Source of the DNA: Paracoccaceae bacterium
GTDB taxonomy: Bacteria > Pseudomonadota > Alphaproteobacteria > Rhodobacterales > Rhodobacteraceae
Assembly: GCA_030697175.1 (NCBI GenBank)
Contig: JAUYQR010000015.1
Span: forward strand, 186,001 to 250,000
Direction: 5' to 3'
DNA: 64,000 nt
Shown here: piece by piece, positions 25,230 through 33,773 of the stretch
How the letters are laid out: the number at the start of each line of letters is the position of its first letter
Position numbering within the stretch: the stretch's first letter is position 1
Notes under the pieces: generated by a model
The model's input: only the letters and a program-made list of their open reading frames with translations
Databases searched by the model: none
Told to the model about the DNA's origin: nothing
Position numbers and translations under genes: made by a program

Positions 25230-26255
25230 ATGAGAAAACTGCTTTTGGGAACCGCATCGCTGGCAATCGCGATGTCGCTTGCCGCCGCCGCCCATGCCGA
25301 GGGTTACAAGATCGGCATATCGAACACCGTGCAGGGCAACGGCTGGCGCGAGGAAATGGTCTGCGCGATGAAGGCGCAGGCGCTGGCCTCCGGCAAGGTC
25401 GAAAGCCTGAACATCGCGCATCGCAACACCGATGCCGCAGGCCAGCTTGAGGATATCCGCAACCTGATCCAGGCCGGGGTCAACGCCATCGTCGTCAACC
25501 CCGCCAACGCCGACGGCATCAACGCCGCGATCAAGGAAGCCACCGATGCCGGCATCGTCGTCGTCGCCGTCGACCAGGCCGTGACCGAACCTTCGGCCTA
25601 CATCCTGTCGAACAACCAGGAGCAATACGCCTACCTCGGCGCCAAGTGGCTGTTTGAGACGATGGGCGGCAAGGGTGCCGTGGTCTACATGCGCGGTGCG
25701 GCGGGTGCCGGGGCCGACAACGACCGCGACAAGGGCTTCAAGCGCGCGATGGCCGAATTCCCGGAAATCACCGTGGCGCAAGAGGTGTTCACCGGCTGGC
25801 AGCAGGATCAGGGCAAGCAGCAGATCAACGACATCATTGCCGCGGGTGTGCCGTTCCAGGGCGTCTGGACCTCCGGCATCGACAACGTGATCGTCGATGC
25901 CTTCGTCGAAAGCGGCGCGCCCCTCGTGCCGATCGTCGGCGCTGACAACGCGGGCTTTGTCGGCCAGTTGCAATCGGTCGAAGGTCTGGTCGGCGCGGCG
26001 GTGACGAACCCCGGTTCGGTCGGCGGCGCAGGTGTGGAACTGGCGATCCGGATCCTCGACGGCAATGCTCCGGCGGAAAAGACCGTGCTCGTGGATCCCG
26101 TCGTCTGGGCCAACAACACCGACGAGGGCAAGAAGCTGCTGGCCGAAGCCGCGAACCCGAACCTCAGCCCCGAATGGCCGGTTTCGGTCTCGATCCCCGG
26201 CTGGACGACCTACACGATGGACCAGATCATCGCCTGCAAAGGCCCGGGCGAGTAA
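25230..26255 (+). CDS. ABC sugar importer, periplasmic binding protein
   Basis: A 341-residue protein with a Sec signal peptide (MRKLLLGTASLAIAMSLAAA, cleavage near AHAE) and a Peripla_BP_4 ribose/galactose-type fold (KIGISNTVQGNGWREEMVCA, NAIVVNPANADGINAAI, GIVVVAVDQAV, GADNAGFVG). GGGAGG precedes the ATG. A hairpin between this gene and the ATPase gene would leave the binding protein transcript more abundant, a common pattern. Confidence 0.92.
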   Translation: MRKLLLGTASLAIAMSLAAAAHAEGYKIGISNTVQGNGWREEMVCAMKAQALASGKVESLNIAHRNTDAAGQLEDIRNLIQAGVNAIVVNPANADGINAAIKEATDAGIVVVAVDQAVTEPSAYILSNNQEQYAYLGAKWLFETMGGKGAVVYMRGAAGAGADNDRDKGFKRAMAEFPEITVAQEVFTGWQQDQGKQQINDIIAAGVPFQGVWTSGIDNVIVDAFVESGAPLVPIVGADNAGFVGQLQSVEGLVGAAVTNPGSVGGAGVELAIRILDGNAPAEKTVLVDPVVWANNTDEGKKLLAEAANPNLSPEWPVSVSIPGWTTYTMDQIIACKGPGE

Positions 26256-26275
26256 CATCCCGCTGATCTGACAAC

Positions 26276-26299
26276 GCCTCCGGGGCCATCCCCGGGGGC
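26276..26299 (+). terminator. hairpin between binding protein and ATPase genes
   Basis: A 10-bp near-perfect GC stem (GCCTCCGGGG / CCCCGGGGGC) with a 4-nt loop followed by ATTTCCCCC. Likely a partial terminator or transcript-stabilising hairpin. Confidence 0.6.
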
Positions 26300-26310
26300 A
26301 TTTCCCCCAA

Positions 26311-27816
26311 ATGGACCACCCCATGCTCGATGCCCCCGCACCGACAGCCGTTCTTGACGCCACTGGCGTTGCCAAGCGCTTCGGCGCGGTGGTGGCCCTG
26401 CGCGATGCATCGCTTCAGGTCGGCCCCGGTCAGGTCATGGCCCTGATGGGGGCCAATGGTGCCGGCAAATCGACCTTCGTCAAGATCCTTACCGGCGTTC
26501 TGAAACCCGACAGCGGTCACGTCCGCATCAAGGGCCGCGAAAGCACCGTCGCCTCGCCCTCCGGCGCCCGCCGCTCTGGCCTCGTGCCGGTCTATCAGGA
26601 ACCATCGCTGATCCCCGACCTCGACATCGCCGACAACCTGCGCCTCGGCAACACGCCCGTTGCCCCGTTCCGCCACTGGGTGGCCGAACTTGGCCTGCCG
26701 AACCTGGCCCTCGACGCGATGATCCGCAGCCTGCCACTCGCGTCCCTGCGCATCGTCGATCTTGCCCGCGCGCTGGCCTTGGAGCCTGACGTCCTCCTTC
26801 TCGACGAACTCACCGCCGCCCTGCCGACCGACCTTGTCGACCGCGTGCTGAAAACCGTCCGCGCGCAGGCCGATGCGGGCCGCTCGGTCATCTACATCTC
26901 GCACCGCTTCACCGAAATCGCCGCGATCTGCGACCGGGCTACCGTGCTGCGTGACGGTCATACCGTGGCCGACGTCGCCATCGAACCCGGCATCGAGGAA
27001 CGCATCGTCGAGATGATGCTGGGCGGCGCGATCAGCCCCGCCACCACCGGCACCCGCGCCGCGCACAAATCCAGCGGCGCGCCCCGGCTCAGCGTCAGCC
27101 ACCTGAAAACCGGCAACCGGCTCAGGGACGTCTCGCTAGACCTCTACCCCGGCGAGGTTCTCGGCGTCATAGCCCTCGAAGGCCAGGGACAGGACGAGCT
27201 GTTCGACGTCCTCGCCGGCAACCGCCGCGCCACCGGCGGCACCGTCACCGTCAAGGGCAAACCCGCCCAGTTCAGCCACCCCGCCGACGCCATCGCCGCG
27301 GGCCTGACGCTCGTGCCGGGCGACCGCGCCCATGCCCTTCTGATGAGCCGCTCGGTGCGCGAGAACATCGCCCTGCCGCTCGTCGCCCGCCTGCGCACCT
27401 GGGGGGCCATCCCGATGCGCGACGAGGCCGCCCGCGTCACCTCCGCCATCGACCGGCTGCAGATCGACACCCGCGCACAGGGCGAGGTGCGGCGCCTGTC
27501 GGGTGGCAACCAGCAAAAGGTCACCATCGCCCGCTGGATCGCCAAGGGCGTCGACACCCTCCTCCTCTTCGACCCCACCCGCGGCATCGACATCCGCACC
27601 AAGCGCCAGATCTACGCCCTCGTCCGCGACCTCGCCGACCAAGGCGCGGCCGTCCTCTACTACACCTCCGAACTCGCCGAGATCCGCCTCGCCTGCGACC
27701 GCGCCGTGGTCATCTTCAACGGCCGCGTGGTCGACGTGATCGACGCCGCCGATGCGGATGAGCCCACCCTGATGCGCGCCGCTTACGGCCTGACCGAAAA
27801 GGCGGCCCAGTCATGA
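26311..27816 (+). CDS. ABC sugar importer, double ATPase (RbsA type) with atypical motifs
   Basis: A 501-residue protein with two ATPase domains in tandem. Domain 1 has an intact Walker A (GANGAGKST) and SHRF switch, but its signature segment reads SLPLASLRIVDLARA rather than LSxGQ, and Walker B reads LLLDELTAAL. Domain 2 has the degenerate Walker A usual for the second half (LEGQGQDE), a perfect LSGGNQQK signature, but LLLFDPTRGID instead of LDEPTRGID. Pairing of domain 1 Walker A with domain 2 LSGGN would still give one complete ATP site, although its own Walker B differs. It is followed by an insertion of repeats before the permease genes. Confidence 0.88.
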   Translation: MDHPMLDAPAPTAVLDATGVAKRFGAVVALRDASLQVGPGQVMALMGANGAGKSTFVKILTGVLKPDSGHVRIKGRESTVASPSGARRSGLVPVYQEPSLIPDLDIADNLRLGNTPVAPFRHWVAELGLPNLALDAMIRSLPLASLRIVDLARALALEPDVLLLDELTAALPTDLVDRVLKTVRAQADAGRSVIYISHRFTEIAAICDRATVLRDGHTVADVAIEPGIEERIVEMMLGGAISPATTGTRAAHKSSGAPRLSVSHLKTGNRLRDVSLDLYPGEVLGVIALEGQGQDELFDVLAGNRRATGGTVTVKGKPAQFSHPADAIAAGLTLVPGDRAHALLMSRSVRENIALPLVARLRTWGAIPMRDEAARVTSAIDRLQIDTRAQGEVRRLSGGNQQKVTIARWIAKGVDTLLLFDPTRGIDIRTKRQIYALVRDLADQGAAVLYYTSELAEIRLACDRAVVIFNGRVVDVIDAADADEPTLMRAAYGLTEKAAQS

Positions 27817-27827
27817 TGCGCCCTCTG

Positions 27828-28206
27828 ACCAAAGCCCCCCCACCCTCTCCCTCCCCCACGCGGGGGGAGGGAAGCGCCCACCGCCCAGCCTTGCGCACCG
27901 CCCCCGCCCCCTCCCCCATCGCCGCCCCCATCGCCTCCCCCATCGCCTCCCCTCCGCCTCGCGGGAAGGGGCTGGGGGTGGGGGGCCGCCTCGCAAATAG
28001 CTGCCCTGCCCTCCCCCCGGCACAGTTCCGCATCGACCCGAACGCCTGCGCGATCAGCCGCCGCACCCGGACCAAAGCCCCCCTACCCTCTCCCTCCCCC
28101 ACGCGGGGGGCGGGAAGCGGCCACCGCCCAGCCTCATGGCCTCCATCAACCCCCATCGCCTCCCCTCCCCCTCGTGGGGAGGGGCTGGGGGTGGGGGGCG
28201 GCCTCG
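27828..28206. repeat. duplicated palindromic repeat block between ATPase and permease genes
   Basis: The 421-bp gap 27817-28237 consists mostly of a composite repeat present twice: a part around CCCTCTCCCTCCCCCACGCG with its inverted GGGGGGAGGG arm (27828-27891 and 28070-28132) and a part around CCATCGCCTCCCCTCC with GGGGCTGGGGGTGGGG (27942-27987 and 28152-28200). Each part can fold on itself. Partial third copy of the second part at 32428. I see no gene here; open frames through it are low-complexity. Confidence 0.85.
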
Positions 28207-28237
28207 CACGCGGCACCGGCCCTATCGGAGCGCCCGC

Positions 28238-29236
28238 ATGAAGCGCCTGATCGAAGCGAATGCCTGGACGGTCGGCCTTGCCGCCCTCCTCGCCCTCCTC
28301 CTCATCGTGACGAAACTCATCCAGCCCGAGTTCGGCGCCTCCGGCCTCGACAGCCTCGCCCGCGCAGCCCTGCCCTTCGTGCTTGCCACCGTCGGCATGG
28401 CGGTCGTGGTGATCGCCGGTGGCATCGACCTCTCGATCGCCGCGATGATGGCCGTGGCCTCCGTCACCGCCGCCCGCCTGATGGAGGGTGCGACCGATCC
28501 GCAATCCGTCCTCGTCCTCATCACGGTCCTCGTCCTCGGCCTTGCGATGGGGGCGATCAACGGCGCGCTCATCGTCGTGACCCGCGTGCCGGATATCGTC
28601 GTGACCCTCGCCATGCTGTTTGTCTGGCAGGGTGTGGCGCTGCTCATCCTGAACGCGCCCGGCGGTGCCACCGCGCCCTGGCTGCGCAACCTGATCGTCG
28701 GAGGCGTCACCCTGCCCGGCTTCCCCCCCGGCCTGCCCCCCAGCCTGACCGACTGGATCCCCAAAGCCGTCGTCGTGATGGCAATCGTCGTCACCGCCGT
28801 CTGGTTGCCGATCAAACGCTCCAAGCTTGGCCTGATGTTCTACGCCATCGGCTCCGACCCCCTCGCCGCCTTCCGCTCCGGCGTGCCGGTGGGCCTCACC
28901 CGCGTCGCGGCCTACGCGGTCTGCGGCCTGTTCGCCGCCCTCGGCGGCCTCGCCGTCACCATGTCCACCGGCATCGGCGAGCCGATCCCCGGCCCCTACC
29001 TGCTTGCCTCCGTCGCCGCCGTGGTGCTTGGCGGCGTCGTCCTCGGCGGCGGGCGGGGTGGCCTCCTCGGCCCGATCCTCGCGGTCTTTGTCCTCCGCCT
29101 TGTCCGGATGGACCTGACGCTGATGTCGGTCGACCCGAACGTCGCCGCCATCGTCGAAGGCACCATCATGGTGCTCGTCGTGATGTTCGGCGGGCTTCTT
29201 GCACTCAGGGGGGCGCGCCTTGACCGCACTGGCTGA
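28238..29236 (+). CDS. ABC sugar importer permease (RbsC type), first
   Basis: A 332-residue permease with about 9-10 membrane helices and the family blocks VVIAGGIDLSIAAMMAVASV, FYAIGSDPLAAFRSGVPVGL and AAVVLGGVVLGGGRGGLLG. ATG 28238 is chosen because it places the typical N-terminus after the repeat block; a short GGAG precedes it. It pairs with the second permease as a heterodimer. Confidence 0.9.
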   Translation: MKRLIEANAWTVGLAALLALLLIVTKLIQPEFGASGLDSLARAALPFVLATVGMAVVVIAGGIDLSIAAMMAVASVTAARLMEGATDPQSVLVLITVLVLGLAMGAINGALIVVTRVPDIVVTLAMLFVWQGVALLILNAPGGATAPWLRNLIVGGVTLPGFPPGLPPSLTDWIPKAVVVMAIVVTAVWLPIKRSKLGLMFYAIGSDPLAAFRSGVPVGLTRVAAYAVCGLFAALGGLAVTMSTGIGEPIPGPYLLASVAAVVLGGVVLGGGRGGLLGPILAVFVLRLVRMDLTLMSVDPNVAAIVEGTIMVLVVMFGGLLALRGARLDRTG

Positions 29237-30197
29237 CCAACCGACACCGCTTGCCCGCCTCGGCCGCCTGATGGTCGACTGGCCGCTGATCCCGCTGACC
29301 CTCCTCCTCTTCGCGCTGATCGGCGCCTTGGAGATCATGCAGCCCGGCATCGTCAAGGCGTTCTGGATATCGAACACCATCAAGGCCGCGATCCCGCTTG
29401 CGATGCTTGCCGCCTGCCAGACGCTGACCATGCTGACGGGCGGCATCGACCTCTCCGCCGGAACCGTCGCCACCATCGCGGCCTTCGTCACCGCGACCCT
29501 CGCGCCCCTGATCGGCGTGCCGCCCGCCATCGCCATCGCGATGACCTGCGCGCTTGCAGCGGGTCTCGTGAACGGCGTCGGCGTCGCGTTCTTCCGGGTG
29601 CATCCCCTGATCATGACGCTTGGCACCGGCCTTATCGCCACCGGCTGCCTTCTGGTCTACCAGCGCTTCGTGATCTCCACCGGCACGCTCATTCCGCCCA
29701 GCCTCGTCTGGCTCGGCACCGGGCGCAGCTTTGGTCTGCCGAACGCGCTCGTCGTCTTCCTCCCTTTCGCCGCCCTCGTGATCTGGGCGCAGCGCCGCAC
29801 CGGCTTTGGCCGCCTCCTCTACGCCATCGGCGCGAACGAAGCGGCCGCCCGCCTCTCTGGCGTCCGCGTCTGGCAGGTCCACCTCGCGCTCTACGCCCTG
29901 TCCGGCCTGATCGCGGGCCTCACCGGCCTCGTCTACCTCGGCATCGTCAAGACCGCGTCCCTCTCCCTCGCGCTGCCGCTCGACCTGCCGTCTGTCGCCG
30001 CCGCCGTCGTCGGCGGCACCTCGATCTTCGGCGGGCGTGGCGGCTATGGCGGCACCATCATCGGTGCGCTCATCCTGACCGTCCTCGCCACCATGCTGAC
30101 GCTTCTGCAAATGCCCGAAGGTGGCCGCCGCATCCTGTTCGGCGCGATCATCCTTGCCGTCACCGCGCTTTTCATCCGCCTCACCGACCGCACCTGA
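29220..30197 (+). CDS. ABC sugar importer permease (RbsC type), second
   Basis: A 325-residue permease with the blocks TLTMLTGGIDLSAGTVATIA, YAIGANEAAARLSGVRVWQV and GGTSIFGGRGGYGGTIIGAL. The TTG start at 29220 lies within the end of the first permease gene (17-nt overlap), with a G-rich stretch upstream; TTG 29199 is an alternative. Together with 25230, 26311 and 28238 it forms a complete importer. Confidence 0.9.
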   Translation: MTALADQPTPLARLGRLMVDWPLIPLTLLLFALIGALEIMQPGIVKAFWISNTIKAAIPLAMLAACQTLTMLTGGIDLSAGTVATIAAFVTATLAPLIGVPPAIAIAMTCALAAGLVNGVGVAFFRVHPLIMTLGTGLIATGCLLVYQRFVISTGTLIPPSLVWLGTGRSFGLPNALVVFLPFAALVIWAQRRTGFGRLLYAIGANEAAARLSGVRVWQVHLALYALSGLIAGLTGLVYLGIVKTASLSLALPLDLPSVAAAVVGGTSIFGGRGGYGGTIIGALILTVLATMLTLLQMPEGGRRILFGAIILAVTALFIRLTDRT

Positions 30198-30223
30198 CCC
30201 AACTACACCTAAAAGGATCGCAG

Positions 30224-31300
30224 ATGGCCCGCTTCAAGATCGTCGGCATCAGCTTTGACCACATGCACATGGGCGACCTTCTGCGCATGGTCCACGCCCA
30301 CCCGCAGGCGGAAATTGCCGGTCTCTTCGACCCCGATCCCGCCCGCATGACCGCCGCCGCCGCCACCTTCGGCGTGCCGGCGGACCGCCTCTTCACCGAC
30401 CTCGACGCCTGCATCGCGGCCACCAGACCCAACCTCGCCATCCTCTGCGCCGCCACCGCCGACCACGCCCGCTACACCCAACGGCTCGCCGCGCACGGCG
30501 TCAACGTCTTCGTCGAAAAACCCTTCGCCGCCTCCGTCGCCGATGCCCGCGCGATGATCGCGGCCATGCAGCCCACCGGCAAGCTTCTGGCGATCAACTG
30601 GCCGCTCGCCTGGGTGCCAGCCCACGTCACCGCCAAACGCCTGATCGACGATGGCCGGATCGGCCAACTCACCGACCTTCACTTCTACGGTGGCAACCGT
30701 GGCCCGCTTTACCACCTCGCCGACAAGATCGAGGTTTCGCCCGAAGAGGTCGAACGCCAGAAACCCACCTCCTGGTGGTACAAACGCGCAAGCGGAGGCG
30801 GCAGCCTGCTCGACTATCTCGGCTACGGCGCCACCCTCGGCACCTGGGTTATGAACGGCGAAGCGCCCCTCGAGGTTACCGCCGTCACCGACGACACGCC
30901 CGGGCTGGAGGTTGACCAGCACGCCATCACCATCTGCCGCTACGCGCGTGGCCTTTCCCGCATGGAAACCCGCTGGGGCACCTTCACCGATCCGTGGACG
31001 ATCCAGCCGCAGCCGAAATGCGGCTTTGTCTTCGTCGGCACCGCAGGCACCATCGCCAGCTACGATTACGAAGGCCACGTCACCCTCCAGACCCGCGCCA
31101 AGCCGGAACCCACCGCCGTCCCCGCCGAGCCGCTGCCCCAAGGCCGCACCAACGCCATCGAATACGTCCTCGACTGCATCACCACCGGCGAGCCTCTGTC
31201 CGGCCCGCTCGACCCTGCCGTAAGCCTCCTCGGTCAGCGCATCGTCGACACTGCCGCCCAATCGGCCCGCGAAAAGCGCACCCTCGCCCTCGTCCCATGA
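30224..31300 (+). CDS. Gfo/Idh/MocA-family oxidoreductase
   Basis: A 358-residue oxidoreductase. The N-terminus VGISFDHMHMGDLLRMVHAH is an altered Rossmann start (glycine loop largely replaced by FDHMHMG), with FDPDPARMTAAA and the EKPFA motif present. It may bind cofactor differently from the classical enzyme. AAAAGGATC precedes the ATG. It overlaps the next gene by 4 nt. Confidence 0.85.
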   Translation: MARFKIVGISFDHMHMGDLLRMVHAHPQAEIAGLFDPDPARMTAAAATFGVPADRLFTDLDACIAATRPNLAILCAATADHARYTQRLAAHGVNVFVEKPFAASVADARAMIAAMQPTGKLLAINWPLAWVPAHVTAKRLIDDGRIGQLTDLHFYGGNRGPLYHLADKIEVSPEEVERQKPTSWWYKRASGGGSLLDYLGYGATLGTWVMNGEAPLEVTAVTDDTPGLEVDQHAITICRYARGLSRMETRWGTFTDPWTIQPQPKCGFVFVGTAGTIASYDYEGHVTLQTRAKPEPTAVPAEPLPQGRTNAIEYVLDCITTGEPLSGPLDPAVSLLGQRIVDTAAQSAREKRTLALVP

Positions 31301-32406
31301 CCGACACGCCCGATGCCGACACCTACGCCCTGAAATCGGCCACCCTTGCCGAAATCCCCGCGCCTGATCTGCCCTACGAACCGCCCCTGCCGCGCCACTA
31401 CCGCCCAAGGATCGGCGTGATCGGCACCGGTGGCATCGTCTCGGCCCACCTCGACGCCTACCGCACCGCAGGCTGGACCGTCGCCGCCCTCTGCAACCGC
31501 ACGCCTGCCAAGGCCGAAGCCGCCCGCGCCCTCGCCCCCGACGCGCGCATCACCACCGATGCGCAAGACATCCTGACCGACCCCGGCATCGACGTTGTCG
31601 ACATCACCCCCCACCCTGCCGACCGCCTGCCCCTGATCGAGGCCGCCCTCATGGCGGGCAAGCATGTCCTCAGCCAGAAACCCTTCGTCCTCGACCTCGC
31701 CGACGGTCAGCGCCTCGTCACCCTCGCCCGGATGCGCGGCCTGAAACTCGCCGTCAACCAGAACGGCCGCTGGGCGCCCCACCTCGCCTGGATGCGCGAA
31801 GCCGTCCGCGCGGGCCATATCGGCGAGGTGATCTCCGCCCACATCTCGATCCACTGGAACCATGCCTGGATCACGGGCACACCGTTTGAGCAGATCGAAG
31901 ACCTGATCCTCTCCGACTTCGGCATCCACTGGTTCGACTTCCTCGCCAGCATCACCGGCGACCGGGCGCAAGGCGTCATCGCCACCGCCACCCACGCCAA
32001 GGGCCAGACCGCCGCCGCACCCCTGCTCGCGCAGGCCCTCGTCCGGCTGGACCACGGCCAGGCCTCTCTCATCTTCGATGGCGCCACCCCGTTCGGTCCC
32101 CGCGATACGACGACCATCACCGGCACCAAAGGCACCCTCACCAGCGACGGCCGCGACCTTGGCCAGCAGACCGTCACCCTCACCACCGCCGCAGGCCGCG
32201 CCACCCCTGCCCTCTCCGGCACATGGTTCAACGATGGGTTTCGCGGCGCGATGGGCGCGCTTCTCTGTGCCATCGAAGACGATACCGAACCGGCCAACGG
32301 TGCTGCGGAAAACCTCCACAGCCTCGCCCTCGCCTTCGCCGCCATCCACTCCCGCCGCATGGGGACCGAGGTTGCCATCGGCACCGCCACCCGGCTGAAG
32401 CTCTGA
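31297..32406 (+). CDS. Gfo/Idh/MocA-family oxidoreductase
   Basis: A 369-residue oxidoreductase with a 35-residue N-terminal extension before a classical Rossmann motif (IGVIGTGGIVSAHLDAYRTA), DITPHPADRLPLIEAALMAG, QKPF (catalytic Lys, usually EKP) and DFGIHWFDF. It is the last enzyme gene of the operon and the third of its family in it. Confidence 0.88.
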   Translation: MTDTPDADTYALKSATLAEIPAPDLPYEPPLPRHYRPRIGVIGTGGIVSAHLDAYRTAGWTVAALCNRTPAKAEAARALAPDARITTDAQDILTDPGIDVVDITPHPADRLPLIEAALMAGKHVLSQKPFVLDLADGQRLVTLARMRGLKLAVNQNGRWAPHLAWMREAVRAGHIGEVISAHISIHWNHAWITGTPFEQIEDLILSDFGIHWFDFLASITGDRAQGVIATATHAKGQTAAAPLLAQALVRLDHGQASLIFDGATPFGPRDTTTITGTKGTLTSDGRDLGQQTVTLTTAAGRATPALSGTWFNDGFRGAMGALLCAIEDDTEPANGAAENLHSLALAFAAIHSRRMGTEVAIGTATRLKL

Positions 32407-32427
32407 CGCGACGCCCGCCCCAAACGC

Positions 32428-32465
32428 CTCCCCTCCGCCTCGTGGAGACGGGCCGTGGGTGGGGG
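32428..32465. repeat. further copy of the palindromic repeat
   Basis: CGCCTCCCCTCCGCCTCGTG with a diverged GGGTGGGGG arm resembles the second part of the 27828-28206 block. It lies between the convergent Gfo/Idh and LacI genes. Confidence 0.65.
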
Positions 32466-32570
32466 CACCCCAGCGACCCTTAACGCCCCGAACGCCATAC
32501 ACCTGCCATACGCCAGCCAGACGCGTTCCAGACGCTTCGCAGCCAGCGAAATCCCAGCCAATCCAACCCC

Positions 32571-33590
32571 TTAACGCACCGGAATATTCTCCCGAAAGAT
32601 GATCCGCGGCTCGATATACTTCAGCGTCAGGAACGGCGCCGCCGAGGCAATCGAACCGAGCAGCCGGATCACCGCCTGCTCCCCCGTCAGCCGCGCGTTC
32701 TGGTCCACCACAACGTCGATCACATCCTCCGCCAGATAACGCCGCGTCAGGTTGGTCAGGTCATGCACGATGACAAACGGCCGTGGCCTCCCCGCCTCCG
32801 CCACCGCCCGCGCCACGCCGGACCGCCCCGCGCCCACGCAATAGATCCCCACCACGTCCCGGCGCGCCGCCAACAACCGCGCCGCCTCGGCGTAGGAGGT
32901 GCCGCTATCCTCGTCCACCTCGATCGCCGGCAACAGCTCAAGCGCCGGAAACTGCTCGCCAATCACCGCGCGAAAGCCGTTTTCCCGCTCCTCGTGGCCG
33001 TGATAGGCGCGTGAGCCCAGAAACAGTGCCAGCGCGCCCGCCTGCCCCGCCATCCGCCCCATCACCAGCCCCGCCGTGCGCCCCGCCACCCGGTTGTCCA
33101 CCCCCACATAGGCCGACCGCGGGCATTGCCGCACGTCCGATGCGATGGTCACCACCCGCACCCCCGCCTCCACCAAAAGCCGCACCGCGTTGCGCGTCAC
33201 CGGATGATCCACCGCGATCAACCCCACCCCGCTGGTCTGCAGACCCACCTTCTCCACCGCCGCGACCAGGGCCTGCGGCGACAGCCCGTCAACCTCGTGG
33301 ATGGTGCAGGATGCGACCAGCGGCAGATCAGCCGCGAAGTCCCTGATCGTGCTGCCCAAATTGCGCATGAACTCGCTGCGGCCAAGCGGCAGGAAGAACT
33401 CCAGATGCGCCGGTCGCGACGGCAGCGCCAGCATCCCCTCGCTTGGCAGATACCCCAGCGCCTTGGCCGCCATCTGCACCCGCTGCCGGTTCGCCGCCGC
33501 AACCCCCGCCCGCCCGTTCAACACCCGGTCGACGGTCGCCGTCGAAACCCCCGCCCGCGCCGCAATATCGGTGATCGTCGCCTTGCGCAT
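32571..33590 (-). CDS. LacI-family transcriptional regulator
   Basis: A 339-residue repressor/activator. The N-terminal helix-turn-helix reads TITDIAARAGVSTATVDRVL and is followed by a hinge helix and a periplasmic-binding-like effector domain (VGLIAVDHPVTRNAVRLLVE, AYVGVDNRVAGRTAG, IYCVGAGRSGVARAVAEAG). The ATG at 33590 gives the usual start a few residues before the HTH. It is convergent with the catabolic operon and could be its sugar-responsive regulator in addition to RpiR. Confidence 0.9.
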   Translation of the reverse strand: MRKATITDIAARAGVSTATVDRVLNGRAGVAAANRQRVQMAAKALGYLPSEGMLALPSRPAHLEFFLPLGRSEFMRNLGSTIRDFAADLPLVASCTIHEVDGLSPQALVAAVEKVGLQTSGVGLIAVDHPVTRNAVRLLVEAGVRVVTIASDVRQCPRSAYVGVDNRVAGRTAGLVMGRMAGQAGALALFLGSRAYHGHEERENGFRAVIGEQFPALELLPAIEVDEDSGTSYAEAARLLAARRDVVGIYCVGAGRSGVARAVAEAGRPRPFVIVHDLTNLTRRYLAEDVIDVVVDQNARLTGEQAVIRLLGSIASAAPFLTLKYIEPRIIFRENIPVR

Positions 33591-33773
33591 GTGGCCCCAT
33601 ACCCCTACGGCCCGAAGCCTAGGCCAAGCCTGTGGCGGATGCAAAACGCCCGGCGCTCTTGGTGCGTCAAAGCACAGATCACGTTTGCCAGTGGCCCATC
33701 CTGACACTTGCGGCAGAGTGGGAACGCTTCTAAGTCCATTCCGCAGACAGCCTCCGCGCAAAGGACACCGATC

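Noticed and set aside
27813-28241. Reading frame in the repeat block after the ABC ATPase
   Set aside because: It consists of Pro/Ser/Thr-rich translation of the duplicated palindromes and has no ribosome site.
33721-33745. Possible EcfG promoter before the glutathionyl-hydroquinone reductase gene
   Set aside because: GGAAC is present, but at 16-17 nt spacing only CGCA or GCAG follows, with two or more mismatches to CGTT.
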